DNA of 63,644 nt from an uncultured Lachnospiraceae bacterium (GTDB lineage: Bacteria > Bacillota > Clostridia > Lachnospirales > Lachnospiraceae): contig CADBFP010000008.1 of assembly GCA_902793995.1 (NCBI GenBank), positions 1 to 63,644 on the forward strand, in the 5' to 3' direction. The position numbers were made by a program, and so were the translations under genes. Shown one piece after another: positions 42,818-51,317 of this stretch (positions are counted from its first letter, which is position 1; every line of letters begins with the position of its first letter). The notes under the pieces are model-generated. The model was given only the letters and a program-made list of their open reading frames with translations. It had not been told where the DNA came from and made no database searches.

Positions 42818-44011
42818 ATGAGCCGTATGGTAGGAACTATATCCCGGGGCATCCGCTGTCCCATCATCCGTCAGGGAGATGACCTGGCGCAGATCGTCAC
42901 GGACAGCGTGCTGGAAGCGGCCGCTTCCGAGGGCTTTTCCTTAAGAGACCGGGATGTCATCGCCATTACGGAATCCGTGGTGGCCCGGGCCCAGGGCAAT
43001 TACTGCAGCGTGGAAAATATCGCGGCGGATATCAAAGCCAAATTAGGGAGCGATACCATCGGGATCCTGTTTCCCATCCTCTCCCGGAACCGCTTTGCCA
43101 TCTGCCTCAGAGGCATTGCCAAGGCCTGCAAAAAGCTGGTGATCCTCCTCTCCTATCCCTCGGATGAAGTGGGCAACGAGCTCATCACCCTGGATCAGTT
43201 AGATGAATCCGGCGTGAATCCCTACTCGGATGTATTGACAGAGGCACAGTTTATAGAAACCTTCGGCCGGCCCCGCCACCCCTTTACCGGTATGGATTAT
43301 GTGGCCTATTACCGGGAACTGGCGGAAAGCTGCGGCGCCCAGGTGGAGATTCTCTTCGGCAACCATGCCCATCAGATCCTGCCCTATGCGGATCATTTGA
43401 TCAACTGCGACATCCACACAAGGCGCCGCACCAAACGCCTGCTGGAAAAAGCCGGCGCAAAAAAGGTGCTGAGTCTGGATGAGATTATGGACGCCCCCAT
43501 AGAAGGCAGCGGCTACAATGCGGATTTCGGCCTTCTGGGCTCAAACAAAGCCACGGAGGACACGGTGAAACTTTTCCCCCGGGATGCCCAGCCCCTGGTA
43601 GAGGATATCCAGAACCGGGTGTTGCAAGCCTGCGGGAAATATGTGGAAGTCATGGTTTACGGGGACGGCGCCTTCAAAGACCCCCAGGGCAAGATCTGGG
43701 AGCTGGCGGACCCCATGGTGGCCCCCTTCTTTACGGAAGGCTTAAAGGGCACCCCCAACGAACTGAAATTAAAGTATCTGGCGGATAATGATTTCGCCGG
43801 CCTCTCCGGCCAGGCCTTAAAGGACGCCATCAGCGAAAGCATCCGGAAAAAGGACGCGGATTTGGTGGGGAATATGGCCTCGGAAGGCACCACCCCGCGG
43901 CAGCTGACGGATCTCATCGGTTCTCTCTGCGATCTGACCAGCGGCTCCGGAGACAAAGGAACCCCGGTGGTGCTGATCCAGGGATACTTTGACAATTATA
44001 CCAACGAGTAA
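42818..44011 (+). CDS. Coenzyme F420-0:L-glutamate ligase-like protein (CofE family)
   Basis: A 397-residue protein with the CofE/FbiB-like fold: SRGIRCPIIRQGDDL, RDVIAITESVVARAQG, and a late VMVYGDGAFKDP with AQPL nearby. True CofE adds glutamate to F420-0 using GTP. The clostridial branch is longer than the canonical enzyme (about 250 residues) and is found in organisms without F420, so the true substrate is unknown. The start follows AAGGAGG. It has its own promoter, and the aminotransferase gene lies 122 bp downstream. Confidence 0.85.
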   Translation: MSRMVGTISRGIRCPIIRQGDDLAQIVTDSVLEAAASEGFSLRDRDVIAITESVVARAQGNYCSVENIAADIKAKLGSDTIGILFPILSRNRFAICLRGIAKACKKLVILLSYPSDEVGNELITLDQLDESGVNPYSDVLTEAQFIETFGRPRHPFTGMDYVAYYRELAESCGAQVEILFGNHAHQILPYADHLINCDIHTRRRTKRLLEKAGAKKVLSLDEIMDAPIEGSGYNADFGLLGSNKATEDTVKLFPRDAQPLVEDIQNRVLQACGKYVEVMVYGDGAFKDPQGKIWELADPMVAPFFTEGLKGTPNELKLKYLADNDFAGLSGQALKDAISESIRKKDADLVGNMASEGTTPRQLTDLIGSLCDLTSGSGDKGTPVVLIQGYFDNYTNE

Positions 44012-44062
44012 AACAAGCTCGCGGCATTGTACCACGCAGACGAGTGGATACGGTATCCCATC

Positions 44063-44087
44063 CGTAGGGGCGGGCATTGCCCGCCCG
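44063..44087. repeat. Family C palindromic repeat
   Basis: CGTAGGGGCGGGCATTGCCC then GCCCG, in the gap between the cofE-like and aminotransferase genes. Confidence 0.8.
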
Positions 44088-44133
44088 TTCCCGGAATGAG
44101 AACAACAAATACAGACAAACACAGGAGACTGCC

Positions 44134-45405
44134 ATGAAAAAGTATCAGGATATGAACTCTGCCGAACTGGCTCAGGAAAAAGCCCGGGTGCAGGAGCATT
44201 ATCAGAAACTGAAAGATTTAAACCTGAAGCTGGACATGTCCCGGGGCAAACCCGGCAAGGATCAGCTGGATGCGGTCTCGGATCTATTAACGGCACTACA
44301 GGATCCGGCGGATTGCAAAGTGGACGGCATGGATGTGCGGAACTACGGAAATCTGCGGGGCCTGCCCGCTGCCCAGCGCCTTTTTGCGGAGCTTCTAGGC
44401 TGCCGGCCGGAGGAAGTGATTATGGGCGGTTCCAGTTCCCTCACCCTGATGTACGATCTGGTGATGCGGGGCTACTGCTTCGGTCTGACCCATTCCCCCC
44501 GCCCCTGGAGCCAGGAAGCGGGCCGGAAATGGCTCTGCCCGGTGCCCGGCTATGACAGGCACTTTAAGATCACCGAAGCTTTCGGCTTTGAGATGATTCC
44601 TGTCCCCCTGCTGCCGGATGGCCCGGATATGGACCGCATTGAAGATCTGGTAAAGGATCCCCTGGTGAAGGGCATCTGGTGTGTCCCCAAGTACTCCAAC
44701 CCCGACGGCGTTGTGTACAGTGAGGAAACCCTCCGCCGCTTCGCCCGCCTGGAAGCCGCCGCCCCGGACTTCACCATCATCTGGGACAACGCCTACTGCG
44801 TCCATGAATTCGAGGGAGACTATCTTCCCTTCCCGGACATCATCGGCCTGTGCCGGGAAGCGGGACACCCGGACATGGTGTACGAGTTTGCTTCCACCTC
44901 CAAGGTAACCTTCCCCGGCGCCGGAGTGGCGGTGATGGCCGCTTCCGAAGCCAACCTGGCTTATCAGGCCAAACTGATGGATGTGCAGCTTATTTCCTAC
45001 GACAAAGTGAACCAGCTGCGCCATGTGAAGCTCCTGCAGGATAAGGAACACACCCTGGCTTTGATGAAAAAACACGCTGCCATTTTGAAGCCCCGCTTCG
45101 ATTCGGTATTAAACTGGCTGGAGAAGGAAATCGCCCCCCGGGGCATCGGCCGCTGGCAGACCCCCAAGGGCGGCTATTTCATCTCCCTTTATACCCTGCC
45201 CGGTCTGGCCAAGCGCACCGTGGCACTCTGCAAAGAGGCCGGTGTAGTATTAACCGGCGCCGGTGCCACCTGGCCCCTGGGTCTTGACCCAGAGGACAGC
45301 AATATCCGTATTGCCCCTTCCCTTCCCCCTGTGGAAGAATTGGAGGCCGCCATGGAGGTGCTCTGCACCGCCCTGGAGCTGGCCGCTTTGGAGAAGATAA
45401 ATTAA
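44134..45405 (+). CDS. PLP-dependent aminotransferase (MocR-type aspartate aminotransferase, subgroup Ic)
   Basis: A 423-residue fold-type I aminotransferase. The features YGNLRGLPAAQRLFAELLG, IWCVPKYSNPDGVVYS (active-site asparagine), WDNAYCVHEF, and FASTSKVTFPGAGVAV with the PLP-binding lysine fit the group formerly placed with MocR proteins but lacking the DNA-binding domain. It probably transfers amino groups between aspartate or alanine and a 2-oxo acid. The start at 44134 follows CAGGAG; the longer reading from 44077 begins within a repeat element. The MecA-like gene starts 3 bp after its stop, so the two are cotranscribed. Confidence 0.9.
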   Translation: MKKYQDMNSAELAQEKARVQEHYQKLKDLNLKLDMSRGKPGKDQLDAVSDLLTALQDPADCKVDGMDVRNYGNLRGLPAAQRLFAELLGCRPEEVIMGGSSSLTLMYDLVMRGYCFGLTHSPRPWSQEAGRKWLCPVPGYDRHFKITEAFGFEMIPVPLLPDGPDMDRIEDLVKDPLVKGIWCVPKYSNPDGVVYSEETLRRFARLEAAAPDFTIIWDNAYCVHEFEGDYLPFPDIIGLCREAGHPDMVYEFASTSKVTFPGAGVAVMAASEANLAYQAKLMDVQLISYDKVNQLRHVKLLQDKEHTLALMKKHAAILKPRFDSVLNWLEKEIAPRGIGRWQTPKGGYFISLYTLPGLAKRTVALCKEAGVVLTGAGATWPLGLDPEDSNIRIAPSLPPVEELEAAMEVLCTALELAALEKIN

Positions 45406-45408
45406 ATT

Positions 45409-46062
45409 ATGAAAATCGAAAGAATCAATGATAATCAGTTCCGCTGCATTATGAGCATGGGTGAATTGCTGCAGCGGCGTCTGACCATAAAAAAACTCAG
45501 TTCCAGCCCGCCGGAAGCCACCCGGCTGGTGCGGGAGCTGATTGAGCGCTCCTCTCACGAGGTGGGCTTTGTTCCCAATGAGCTGCCGGTGATGGTGGAA
45601 GCTACCCAGACCGCAGAAGGAGAAGTGATTTTTACCGTTACCAAAATCAACTCCCCGGAAGAACTGCCCGGCGGGATGCAGCCCCCCACGGATTTGCTGC
45701 GCATGCTCCATAGCTTTGCCCATGCCATCAAAACCCAGCAGGAGGAGTACAAGATACGCCAGCCCAAACCTCTGGCGGTTTTCGCCTTTTACGGCAAGGA
45801 CAATCTAAGGGTGCCGCCCCGGCTGAAAAAACTGCCCGCCGGCATTCAATCCTCTTTATATTACCTGAAGGAGCAGGGTATTTACTACCTGATTGTTTCA
45901 GCCTCCCCGAAACAATGGGAGTCCTTTAATCAGATCTGCCTGCTGCTGGCGGAGTACGGGCACCGGGTGCCCTCCACCACCGCCTCCCAGGCCTACTATG
46001 CCGAGCAGGGGGAATGCATTTACGCCACCCATGCCATCGAGCAGATGGGCGCGGAGGCTTGA
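45409..46062 (+). CDS. mecA: MecA family adaptor protein (ClpC adaptor)
   Basis: A 217-residue protein with the MecA pattern: N-terminal domain MKIERINDNQFRCIMSMGEL ... EVGFVPNELPVMVEA, then an acidic/proline-rich linker, and a C-terminal domain (SLYYLKEQGIYYLIVSAS, FNQICLLLAEYGHR) that in MecA binds ClpC. It is expected to deliver substrates (such as ComK in Bacillus) to ClpCP. It is translated 3 bp after the aminotransferase stop. The stop codon overlaps the -35 box of the following tRNA promoter. The clpC gene is not in the window. Confidence 0.8.
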   Translation: MKIERINDNQFRCIMSMGELLQRRLTIKKLSSSPPEATRLVRELIERSSHEVGFVPNELPVMVEATQTAEGEVIFTVTKINSPEELPGGMQPPTDLLRMLHSFAHAIKTQQEEYKIRQPKPLAVFAFYGKDNLRVPPRLKKLPAGIQSSLYYLKEQGIYYLIVSASPKQWESFNQICLLLAEYGHRVPSTTASQAYYAEQGECIYATHAIEQMGAEA

Positions 46063-46087
46063 CATAAGCTGAGGGATTTGCTACAAT
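46059..46087 (+). promoter_or_regulatory. tRNA promoter
   Basis: TTGACA (46059-46064), 17 bp, TACAAT (46082-46087). The -35 box overlaps the stop of the mecA-like gene, and the tRNA starts 12 bp after the -10. Confidence 0.85.
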
Positions 46088-46099
46088 CCCTCTTTGCAC

Positions 46100-46173
46100 G
46101 GACCCTTAGCTCAGCTGGTCAGAGCAGTCGGCTCATAACCGATCGGTCCCGGGTTCGAATCCCTGAGGGTCCA
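46100..46173 (+). tRNA. tRNA with CAT anticodon (Met or Ile2)
   Basis: A 74-nt cloverleaf: acceptor GGACCCT/AGGGTCC, D-arm GCTCAGCTGGTCAGAGC, anticodon loop CTCATAA (CAT), T-loop TTCGAAT. The 3' CCA is not encoded. The acceptor-stem opening GG and the AGCTCAG...GAGCAG...CTCATAA pattern resemble bacterial tRNA-Ile2 (lysidine-modified) as much as elongator Met; it is not the initiator. The T-stem CCGGG/CCCTG has one C-T mismatch. Confidence 0.9.
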
Positions 46174-46185
46174 CTTCATTCACAC

Positions 46186-46213
46186 GGGGGCGCCATTGGC
46201 CGCCCCCCCTTTT
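46186..46213 (+). terminator. Terminator after the CAT tRNA, a family C-like hairpin
   Basis: GGGGGCG-CCATTGGC-CGCCCCC followed by CCTTTTT. The core CCATTGGC and flanking G/C arms match family C, but the end is altered to a T-tract. It ends 15 bp before the nitroreductase start codon. Confidence 0.7.
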
Positions 46214-46228
46214 ATAGGAGACCGTACC

Positions 46229-47047
46229 ATGTCCCTTCCAATTTCCGAAACCATCCGTTACCGCCGCAGCGTCCGGGCCTTTGACGGCACGCCCCTCATG
46301 GAAAACGACAAAAAGGCCTTGCTGGATTATGCCGGCTCCGTGTCCAACCCTTATGGGCTGGCCATTGAATGGCATCTGCTTGACGCCGCCGCCCGGGGGA
46401 TTGGCAGCCCGGTCATCACCGGCGAGGATACATACATAGCCGGCAAGATGAAAAAAGCCCCCCACGCGGAGGAGGCCTTTGGTTTCGCCTTCGAGAAAAT
46501 CCTTCTGCATGCGGCTGCCGAAGGCATCGGCAGTACCATAATCGCCGGCACCATGGACCGCAAGACTTTTGAAAGGGCCATCGATTTGCAGGCAGACGAG
46601 GTGATGCCCTGCGTCAGTCCTCTGGGCTATCCGGCTTCCCGCATGTCCCTGCGGGAAAGCCTCATGCGGAAGGGCATCAAGGCCGCCACCCGCCTTCCTT
46701 TCGAAGCCCTCTTCTATCACGGAGACTGGAGCACGCCTCTCAATCCGGAAGGCATCGGCGCCCTAGGGAAGGTGCTGGAACTGGTACGGCTGGCGCCTTC
46801 TGCCGTCAATAAGCAGCCCTGGCGGGTCTTGGTGACGGAGCAAGGTGCCCATTTTTATGAAAAGCCCGGTAAGGGCTACAAGAGCGCCGATGGCTGGGAT
46901 ATCCAGAAGATTGATATGGGCATCGCCCTGTGCCACTTTGACCTGGGCATGGAGGAATATGGCCTGCCCTGCCGCTTCAGCCTTGAGGATCCGGGACTTC
47001 CACACCCGGAAGAGCTGTCCTACATTGCTTCCTATCTCCTTGCGTAG
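46229..47047 (+). CDS. Nitroreductase family protein (putative TM nitroreductase type)
   Basis: A 272-residue FMN-dependent oxidoreductase-like protein. ISETIRYRRSVRAFDGTPL and the late APSAVNKQPWRVLV segment are FMN-site signatures of nitroreductases; the sequence is a two-part form in which both halves contribute (PF14512-like). The start at 46229 follows TAGGAG; the reading from 46196 starts inside the terminator hairpin and is rejected. It probably reduces nitro or flavin substrates; physiological role unknown. It is the last typical G+C-rich gene before the low G+C helicase module. Confidence 0.85.
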   Translation: MSLPISETIRYRRSVRAFDGTPLMENDKKALLDYAGSVSNPYGLAIEWHLLDAAARGIGSPVITGEDTYIAGKMKKAPHAEEAFGFAFEKILLHAAAEGIGSTIIAGTMDRKTFERAIDLQADEVMPCVSPLGYPASRMSLRESLMRKGIKAATRLPFEALFYHGDWSTPLNPEGIGALGKVLELVRLAPSAVNKQPWRVLVTEQGAHFYEKPGKGYKSADGWDIQKIDMGIALCHFDLGMEEYGLPCRFSLEDPGLPHPEELSYIASYLLA

Positions 47048-47096
47048 CGTTTGGAAAGACTTGATTGATAAAAACTTTCCCGATATACAATCATTT

Positions 47097-47834
47097 TTAC
47101 AGCTCCGTATATTTTTTGGCGTTCCCTTTAGCTTTCTCAGCGGGATACTTTTTCTCGTTCTTATCCATCTTAGCGTTGATAATCTCATCCGCGTCCAGTC
47201 CAAGCTTGTCCAGCATATCAATGCAGTAAACCAGCACATCAGCCAGCTCATCCCGGACGTCTTCGATTTTGTAGTTATCATCGCTCCACTGGAAACATTC
47301 CAGCAGTTCATTGGCTTCGATGGATATAGACTTAGCCAGATTGGCCGGTGTATGGAACTGATCCCAGTCCCGGTCGATTGTAAATTGCAGAATACGATCT
47401 ATCGTCTCTTTTTTCATAAGGCATTCCCCTTTCAGACCCGCTTTACTATTCCAGGCTCTTTTAATCTTTTCAATCAGGCCATAATCAGCCGGCAGCCAAT
47501 TTACGCTGTACAGCTCATCAAACCCGAGCCACCTTGCGTCTTCCGCTTCCAGAAGCTTAAAATCATCTCCCATCAAGCTGCACCAGAAACATTGCATGGA
47601 AAGGTGAAACTGCGGATAGTCATATTCCACTACATCAATTAATTTTCCAACAGTGATCTCTGCTGCCATCTCTTCCCGTATTTCTCTCTTTAGAGCCTCT
47701 TGAGGAGACTCCCCCGGTTCTATCTTTCCGCCGGGGAATTCCCACCAACCTTTATAGTCGCCATAGCCTCGCTGTGTTGCAAAGACTTGTTCTCCATCGC
47801 AGATCACAGCTGCCACCACTTTGATTTCTTTCAT
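47097..47834 (-). CDS. Nudix (MutT-like) hydrolase fused to MazG-like pyrophosphohydrolase
   Basis: A 245-residue fusion of two nucleotide clean-up enzymes. Residues 1-130 are a MutT-type Nudix domain with box GGKIEPGESPQEALKREIREE (one Gly replaced by Ala after it). Residues 140-245 are a MazG/iMazG-type domain: KSISIEANELLECFQW and EDVRDELADVLVYCIDML carry the EExxE/ExxD metal ligands. Both domains would hydrolyse unusual dNTPs. The ATG at 47834 overlaps the stop of the DUF3427 fragment (ATGA), so it is coupled to the helicase. Its base composition is clearly less G+C-rich than the flanking housekeeping genes. Confidence 0.88.
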   Translation of the reverse strand: MKEIKVVAAVICDGEQVFATQRGYGDYKGWWEFPGGKIEPGESPQEALKREIREEMAAEITVGKLIDVVEYDYPQFHLSMQCFWCSLMGDDFKLLEAEDARWLGFDELYSVNWLPADYGLIEKIKRAWNSKAGLKGECLMKKETIDRILQFTIDRDWDQFHTPANLAKSISIEANELLECFQWSDDNYKIEDVRDELADVLVYCIDMLDKLGLDADEIINAKMDKNEKKYPAEKAKGNAKKYTEL

Positions 47835-48151
47835 GTATTCACTCCGTAATCATATTGTAGATAATCCGGAAGGGCGTTTTCCATCCGGATGTCAAAAAGC
47901 CAGGTTGTCCCCTCGGGTTTTTCCTGAATTCTAGGGTTGGTCAGAATCCCTTTTCCAACATATGTAAATGGAAGCACAATCCCGTGTTCCGATGCCACTT
48001 TACGGACAAAGACATAGGCATAGTCACTATCTATGAGCCCCTGCAGCTTTTCCCGACGGATATTATTCTCACATTCCCATTGAAAGACAGATTCTGTGAG
48101 AAAACGATCTTTGTAGTTCAGCCGTTCCTCCGTGGAGGCATCCTTTTTCAA
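47831..48151 (-). pseudogene. C-terminal DUF3427 part of the helicase, split off by a frameshift
   Basis: A 106-codon open frame, from a TTG, that continues the helicase in another frame: before it, the bases read ...GKTVVIFASLKKDAS in the correct frame. It carries the end of DUF3427 (LTESVFQWECENN, GTTWLFDIRMENALPDYLQYD). One G appears to be missing in the run at TTAAGG (about 48178-48184), where GTYVKGKTVV would be expected. Whether this is a real mutation or a sequencing error cannot be decided from the window. Confidence 0.75.
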
Positions 48152-48162
48152 AGAGGCAAAGA

Positions 48163-50610
48163 TTACAACCGTTTTGCCTTAACATATGTCCCCAATTGAT
48201 TATAGCCCGGGTTCTTCAGCAGCTTTCTTTGGACGCCATCCATACTGTAACTATGCCAGAGGAGGAAATCCGATTCTTCCTGGTAGTCTGTCTGATACTT
48301 CGTAATCCCATATTGAAGAAGATCCTCCAGATGTTCCCGGAACTGCTCGTCCAGCGTGACATCAATGGAATACTGATCATCAAACAGTCTGACCTTGCCT
48401 TCTTCCAGCATATATTTTAGTGCATGATTCAGCTGCTCCAATCTTTTGTCGCTCAGTATCTGGTATTTCAGCAGATCATCCAATGCCTCATAAGACTTTG
48501 GTCCGGTGAGGAGCTCCTTGAGAATCAGGTATTCATGTGGGCGGACTAAAGGAAGCAGGGAAGAAGCATATTTCAGAAAATCAACTTGCTCAGTTGTAAA
48601 AAGCGGAAGTTCACCTTCTCCAGCGCCAATTCCGATAAGAAAATTATAATAACACGCCGTCTTTTTCCCGCCAATCCTAATGCTCATAAACCGCTGCAAA
48701 TCCGGTGCGCAGTCATTGTTCAAATAATCCATGTGCTTTGGTGGATATTCGGAACCGATGTATTTTCTGAAATTCTCATAGTCCTGCTTCATGTAAGCAA
48801 GGCTGTTGAAGTTTTCCTGCTCGAGGTAATCAATGATTTCTTCTTTGCTGAGATCATCGATGTGGATTTCCACCCCGTATTCCGCAAGCCCCAGAGCGAC
48901 AAAGTTATCGCGGACAAGGGCCATCATCAAATGCCTTTCCAGGACCAGGTTCTGGGCAAGACTTCCCAGCGCCAACGCAATCTGAACACTTCTCTTATAA
49001 CCGTTCCCGATAAAATCAAGCACTGTTACGTATGGCTTGTTGTCATATTTTCGAAGACCTCGTCCAAGCTGCTGGATGAAGATAGTCGAGGACTCTGTAG
49101 GCCGGAGAAATAAGACCATATTGACACCGGGGATATCGACACCTTCATTTAGGATATCCACAGAGCAGAGGACTTCCAGGTCTGTCTGGTCGCTTTGCAA
49201 GTCATTATAGGCACGAATGCGTTCACCAACCGTATTCTTCCCAGTGAGATAGGCTGTCTGATAATACTCACTCAAAGCTTCAGCCATCTGCCTTGCATGC
49301 GTCACGTTGCGGCAGAATACCAACGCCTTCAACTTTCCTGCAGGTCGGTGGCTCTCGATTTCATCACGGATAAAAACACAATGATCTACGTCTGCCAGCT
49401 GAGCGAGCATTTTTCGCTCCTGTGCCTTGGGCAGTCCGTAATCCACCAGCTGATCCCGGATTCCATAATAATGGAATGGTACGACGAGGTCATTAATGAT
49501 CGCATCACGCAGGCGCAGTTCATACGGAACATTCCGGTCAAACAGTTCCAGCACGTCCTGATTGTCCATCCGCTCCGGGGTGGCGGTCAGGCCAAGGAGA
49601 AATTCCGGCCTAAAATACTCGATGATCTTCTTATAGCTGTCAGCCACTGCGTGATGGCACTCATCGATCACAATATAGTCAAAGGCTTCCGGATCAAACA
49701 ACTCCAGGTCCCGGGCCATGAGGATATTGGTGGCAAAAAGGAAATCCGCATCGAGATCTTTACTCTCACCGGTATATAGTCCGCAATATACGTCCGGTCC
49801 GAATACTGTCTGAAAAGTCTCCAGGGATTTTTTCAAAATAGAGCTCTCATGTACAACGTAAAGAAGCCGTTTAGGATCAAAATTCAAGGCATCGAAAGCA
49901 GCCAGATATGTTTTTCCGGAGCCTGCAGAACAGACCGTAATAGCGCGACTAATCCCCATAGTCCGATACCGGTTAAGCTCCTTCAGGGCGGCCCGCTGCA
50001 TATAGTTGGGCTTAATCCTCACTTCCGCGCGGTCATAATCCATGTCCCACCGTTCAATAGAATATTGCAGCTGGCTCTCATAGTGCCGGATATGTTCTCT
50101 GTCGAGAAGGCTGGTCCCCTCCCAAAGCTTGGCAAATTCTGTGAGCGCATCCTGATACACCGGATCGACAGTGCCGACACGCAACAGCAGGTCCCACTCC
50201 ACGTTCTTCAGCAGAGCATACCGCGTAATATTGGAAGATCCGACAATCAGCTCAGCGTCATCGTTTTCAAAAGTGAAAATATAGCCTTTGGAATGAAACC
50301 CGATTGTCGAATACTGCTGGTCGTGGAAGCTGTTGTAGTCCAGGTGACAGACAAAGTTTGGAAACCGGTCCATCATTTGCCGGAAAATCTTCAGGGACTC
50401 AATGTCTGTAAAGTTCTGATAGGTAGAAGTAATGAGCCTTCCCAATACGCCCCTTTCAAGTGCTGCCTCAATATCTTTCAGCAGCAAAACCAGGCCAGCC
50501 TTTTTGATAAAGCTTACCGAAAAACAGAAGCCGTTACATCTGCGAAGCGATTGCCGGATTCTGTCTAAGAAGGTCTCTTTTGAGTAATTTGTTAAAAAAA
50601 CGTTCGACAT
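48163..50610 (-). CDS. PLD-nuclease / SF2 helicase / DUF3427 protein (frameshifted near its end)
   Basis: About 815 codons of a multi-domain DNA-processing protein. The order is: phospholipase-D-like nuclease (residues about 1-165; HSKGYIF and GSSNIT), a SF2 DEAD/DEAH helicase core (Walker A CSAGSGKT, DECHH, LTATPER, QLGRGLRKY), and the start of DUF3427. The chain ends early at AKRL because of a frameshift; the rest is in the 47831-48151 frame. The ATG at 50610 has GAGGAAC. Proteins of this layout are linked in several genomes to Nudix enzymes and are suspected of phage defence or DNA repair. Here it is coupled to a Nudix-MazG fusion. Its composition is AT-richer than the rest of the window. 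Confidence 0.85.
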   Translation of the reverse strand: MSNVFLTNYSKETFLDRIRQSLRRCNGFCFSVSFIKKAGLVLLLKDIEAALERGVLGRLITSTYQNFTDIESLKIFRQMMDRFPNFVCHLDYNSFHDQQYSTIGFHSKGYIFTFENDDAELIVGSSNITRYALLKNVEWDLLLRVGTVDPVYQDALTEFAKLWEGTSLLDREHIRHYESQLQYSIERWDMDYDRAEVRIKPNYMQRAALKELNRYRTMGISRAITVCSAGSGKTYLAAFDALNFDPKRLLYVVHESSILKKSLETFQTVFGPDVYCGLYTGESKDLDADFLFATNILMARDLELFDPEAFDYIVIDECHHAVADSYKKIIEYFRPEFLLGLTATPERMDNQDVLELFDRNVPYELRLRDAIINDLVVPFHYYGIRDQLVDYGLPKAQERKMLAQLADVDHCVFIRDEIESHRPAGKLKALVFCRNVTHARQMAEALSEYYQTAYLTGKNTVGERIRAYNDLQSDQTDLEVLCSVDILNEGVDIPGVNMVLFLRPTESSTIFIQQLGRGLRKYDNKPYVTVLDFIGNGYKRSVQIALALGSLAQNLVLERHLMMALVRDNFVALGLAEYGVEIHIDDLSKEEIIDYLEQENFNSLAYMKQDYENFRKYIGSEYPPKHMDYLNNDCAPDLQRFMSIRIGGKKTACYYNFLIGIGAGEGELPLFTTEQVDFLKYASSLLPLVRPHEYLILKELLTGPKSYEALDDLLKYQILSDKRLEQLNHALKYMLEEGKVRLFDDQYSIDVTLDEQFREHLEDLLQYGITKYQTDYQEESDFLLWHSYSMDGVQRKLLKNPGYNQLGTYVKAKRL

Positions 50611-50680
50611 TGAGTTCCTCTGCAAACTCCAGATCTCGCATCCCTCACGTCTGGCGGAATCGTAGACCGGAAGGCTCTCT

Positions 50681-50818
50681 CTACGGCCGCAGTCTCTCCA
50701 GTTTCTCATAGCTGGGAATCTCTATACAAACATTTAGATACGTACCATTTTTATCAGTCTGGCCATCATAGTCTCCTGAAATGATTTCGAGCCTTTTTCG
50801 ATTATAGCGTACCACAAA
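50681..50818 (-). other. Possible coding remnant upstream of the helicase gene
   Basis: A 45-codon open stretch without a convincing start reads as a protein-like sequence (RKRLEIISGDYDGQTDKN, then YLNVCIEIPSYEKLERL) and stops at 50681. I do not recognise it. It is probably the end of a gene whose front was lost between the tRNAs and the helicase, or a small unrecognised ORF. The surrounding 50611-50950 stretch otherwise contains only a weak TATAAT-like box. Confidence 0.3.
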
Positions 50819-50950
50819 TCACCACGTGGTTCAACCATTCAGGGAATAAACAAATGCATGGCTGGAATTGGCGCCCTTCGGCCGCTCCGTCGCCGGCGCG
50901 CAGCCCTGCGGGCTGCCGGGCCATTTCTCCTATGGACCAACTCATATACA

Positions 50951-50985
50951 AAACAAAACTGCCCCAAAGGGCAGTTCCGTTTTGT
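50951..50985 (-). terminator. Terminator of tRNA-Asp/tRNA-Leu operon
   Basis: On the minus strand AACTGCCC-TTTG-GGGCAGTTTTGTTTT, just after tRNA-Leu. Confidence 0.85.
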
Positions 50986-50986
50986 A

Positions 50987-51070
50987 TGCGGGTGGCCGGA
51001 CTCGAACCGGCACGCCTGTGAGGGCGAGGGATTTTAAGTCCCTTGCGTCTACCTGTTCCGCCACACCCGC
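50987..51070 (-). tRNA. tRNA-Leu(TAA)
   Basis: An 84-nt class II tRNA: acceptor GCGGGTG/CACCCGC, anticodon loop ACTTAAAAT (TAA), a variable arm, T-loop TTCGAGT. It follows tRNA-Asp by 23 bp on the same strand. CCA is not encoded. Confidence 0.95.
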
Positions 51071-51093
51071 GAAAAAGGGCAGAAAAGGAAAAG

Positions 51094-51167
51094 CGACCCG
51101 AATGGGACTCGAACCCACGACCTCCGCCGTGACAGGGCGGCGCTCTAACCAACTGAGCCATCGGGCC
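51094..51167 (-). tRNA. tRNA-Asp(GTC)
   Basis: A 74-nt cloverleaf: acceptor GGCCCGA/TCGGGTC (one G-U pair), D-arm with GGTTAGAGC, anticodon loop CTGTCAC (GTC), T-loop TTCGAGT. It is the first gene of the two-tRNA operon, with discriminator G as expected for tRNA-Asp. Confidence 0.95.
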
Positions 51168-51187
51168 TTGCTGCAACCAGCTCATTT

Positions 51188-51216
51188 AATATAATGCTTT
51201 TTTTCCTCTGCGTCAA
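51188..51216 (-). promoter_or_regulatory. Promoter of tRNA-Asp/tRNA-Leu operon
   Basis: On the minus strand TTGACG (51211-51216), 17 bp, TATATT (51188-51193), 20 bp before tRNA-Asp. Confidence 0.8.
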
Positions 51217-51317
51217 GCAGTTTTTCAAAAAAGCCCGTGGTTCTAATCCTTTCTTTGGTTTCCGGAGCCAGTATAGCCGACTCCGGACTGTTTGTTATCC
51301 AACCGGTGGTTGGACTA

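Noticed and set aside
50802-51185. Leftward 127-codon frame over the tRNA pair
   Set aside because: It runs straight through tRNA-Asp and tRNA-Leu, and is not coding.
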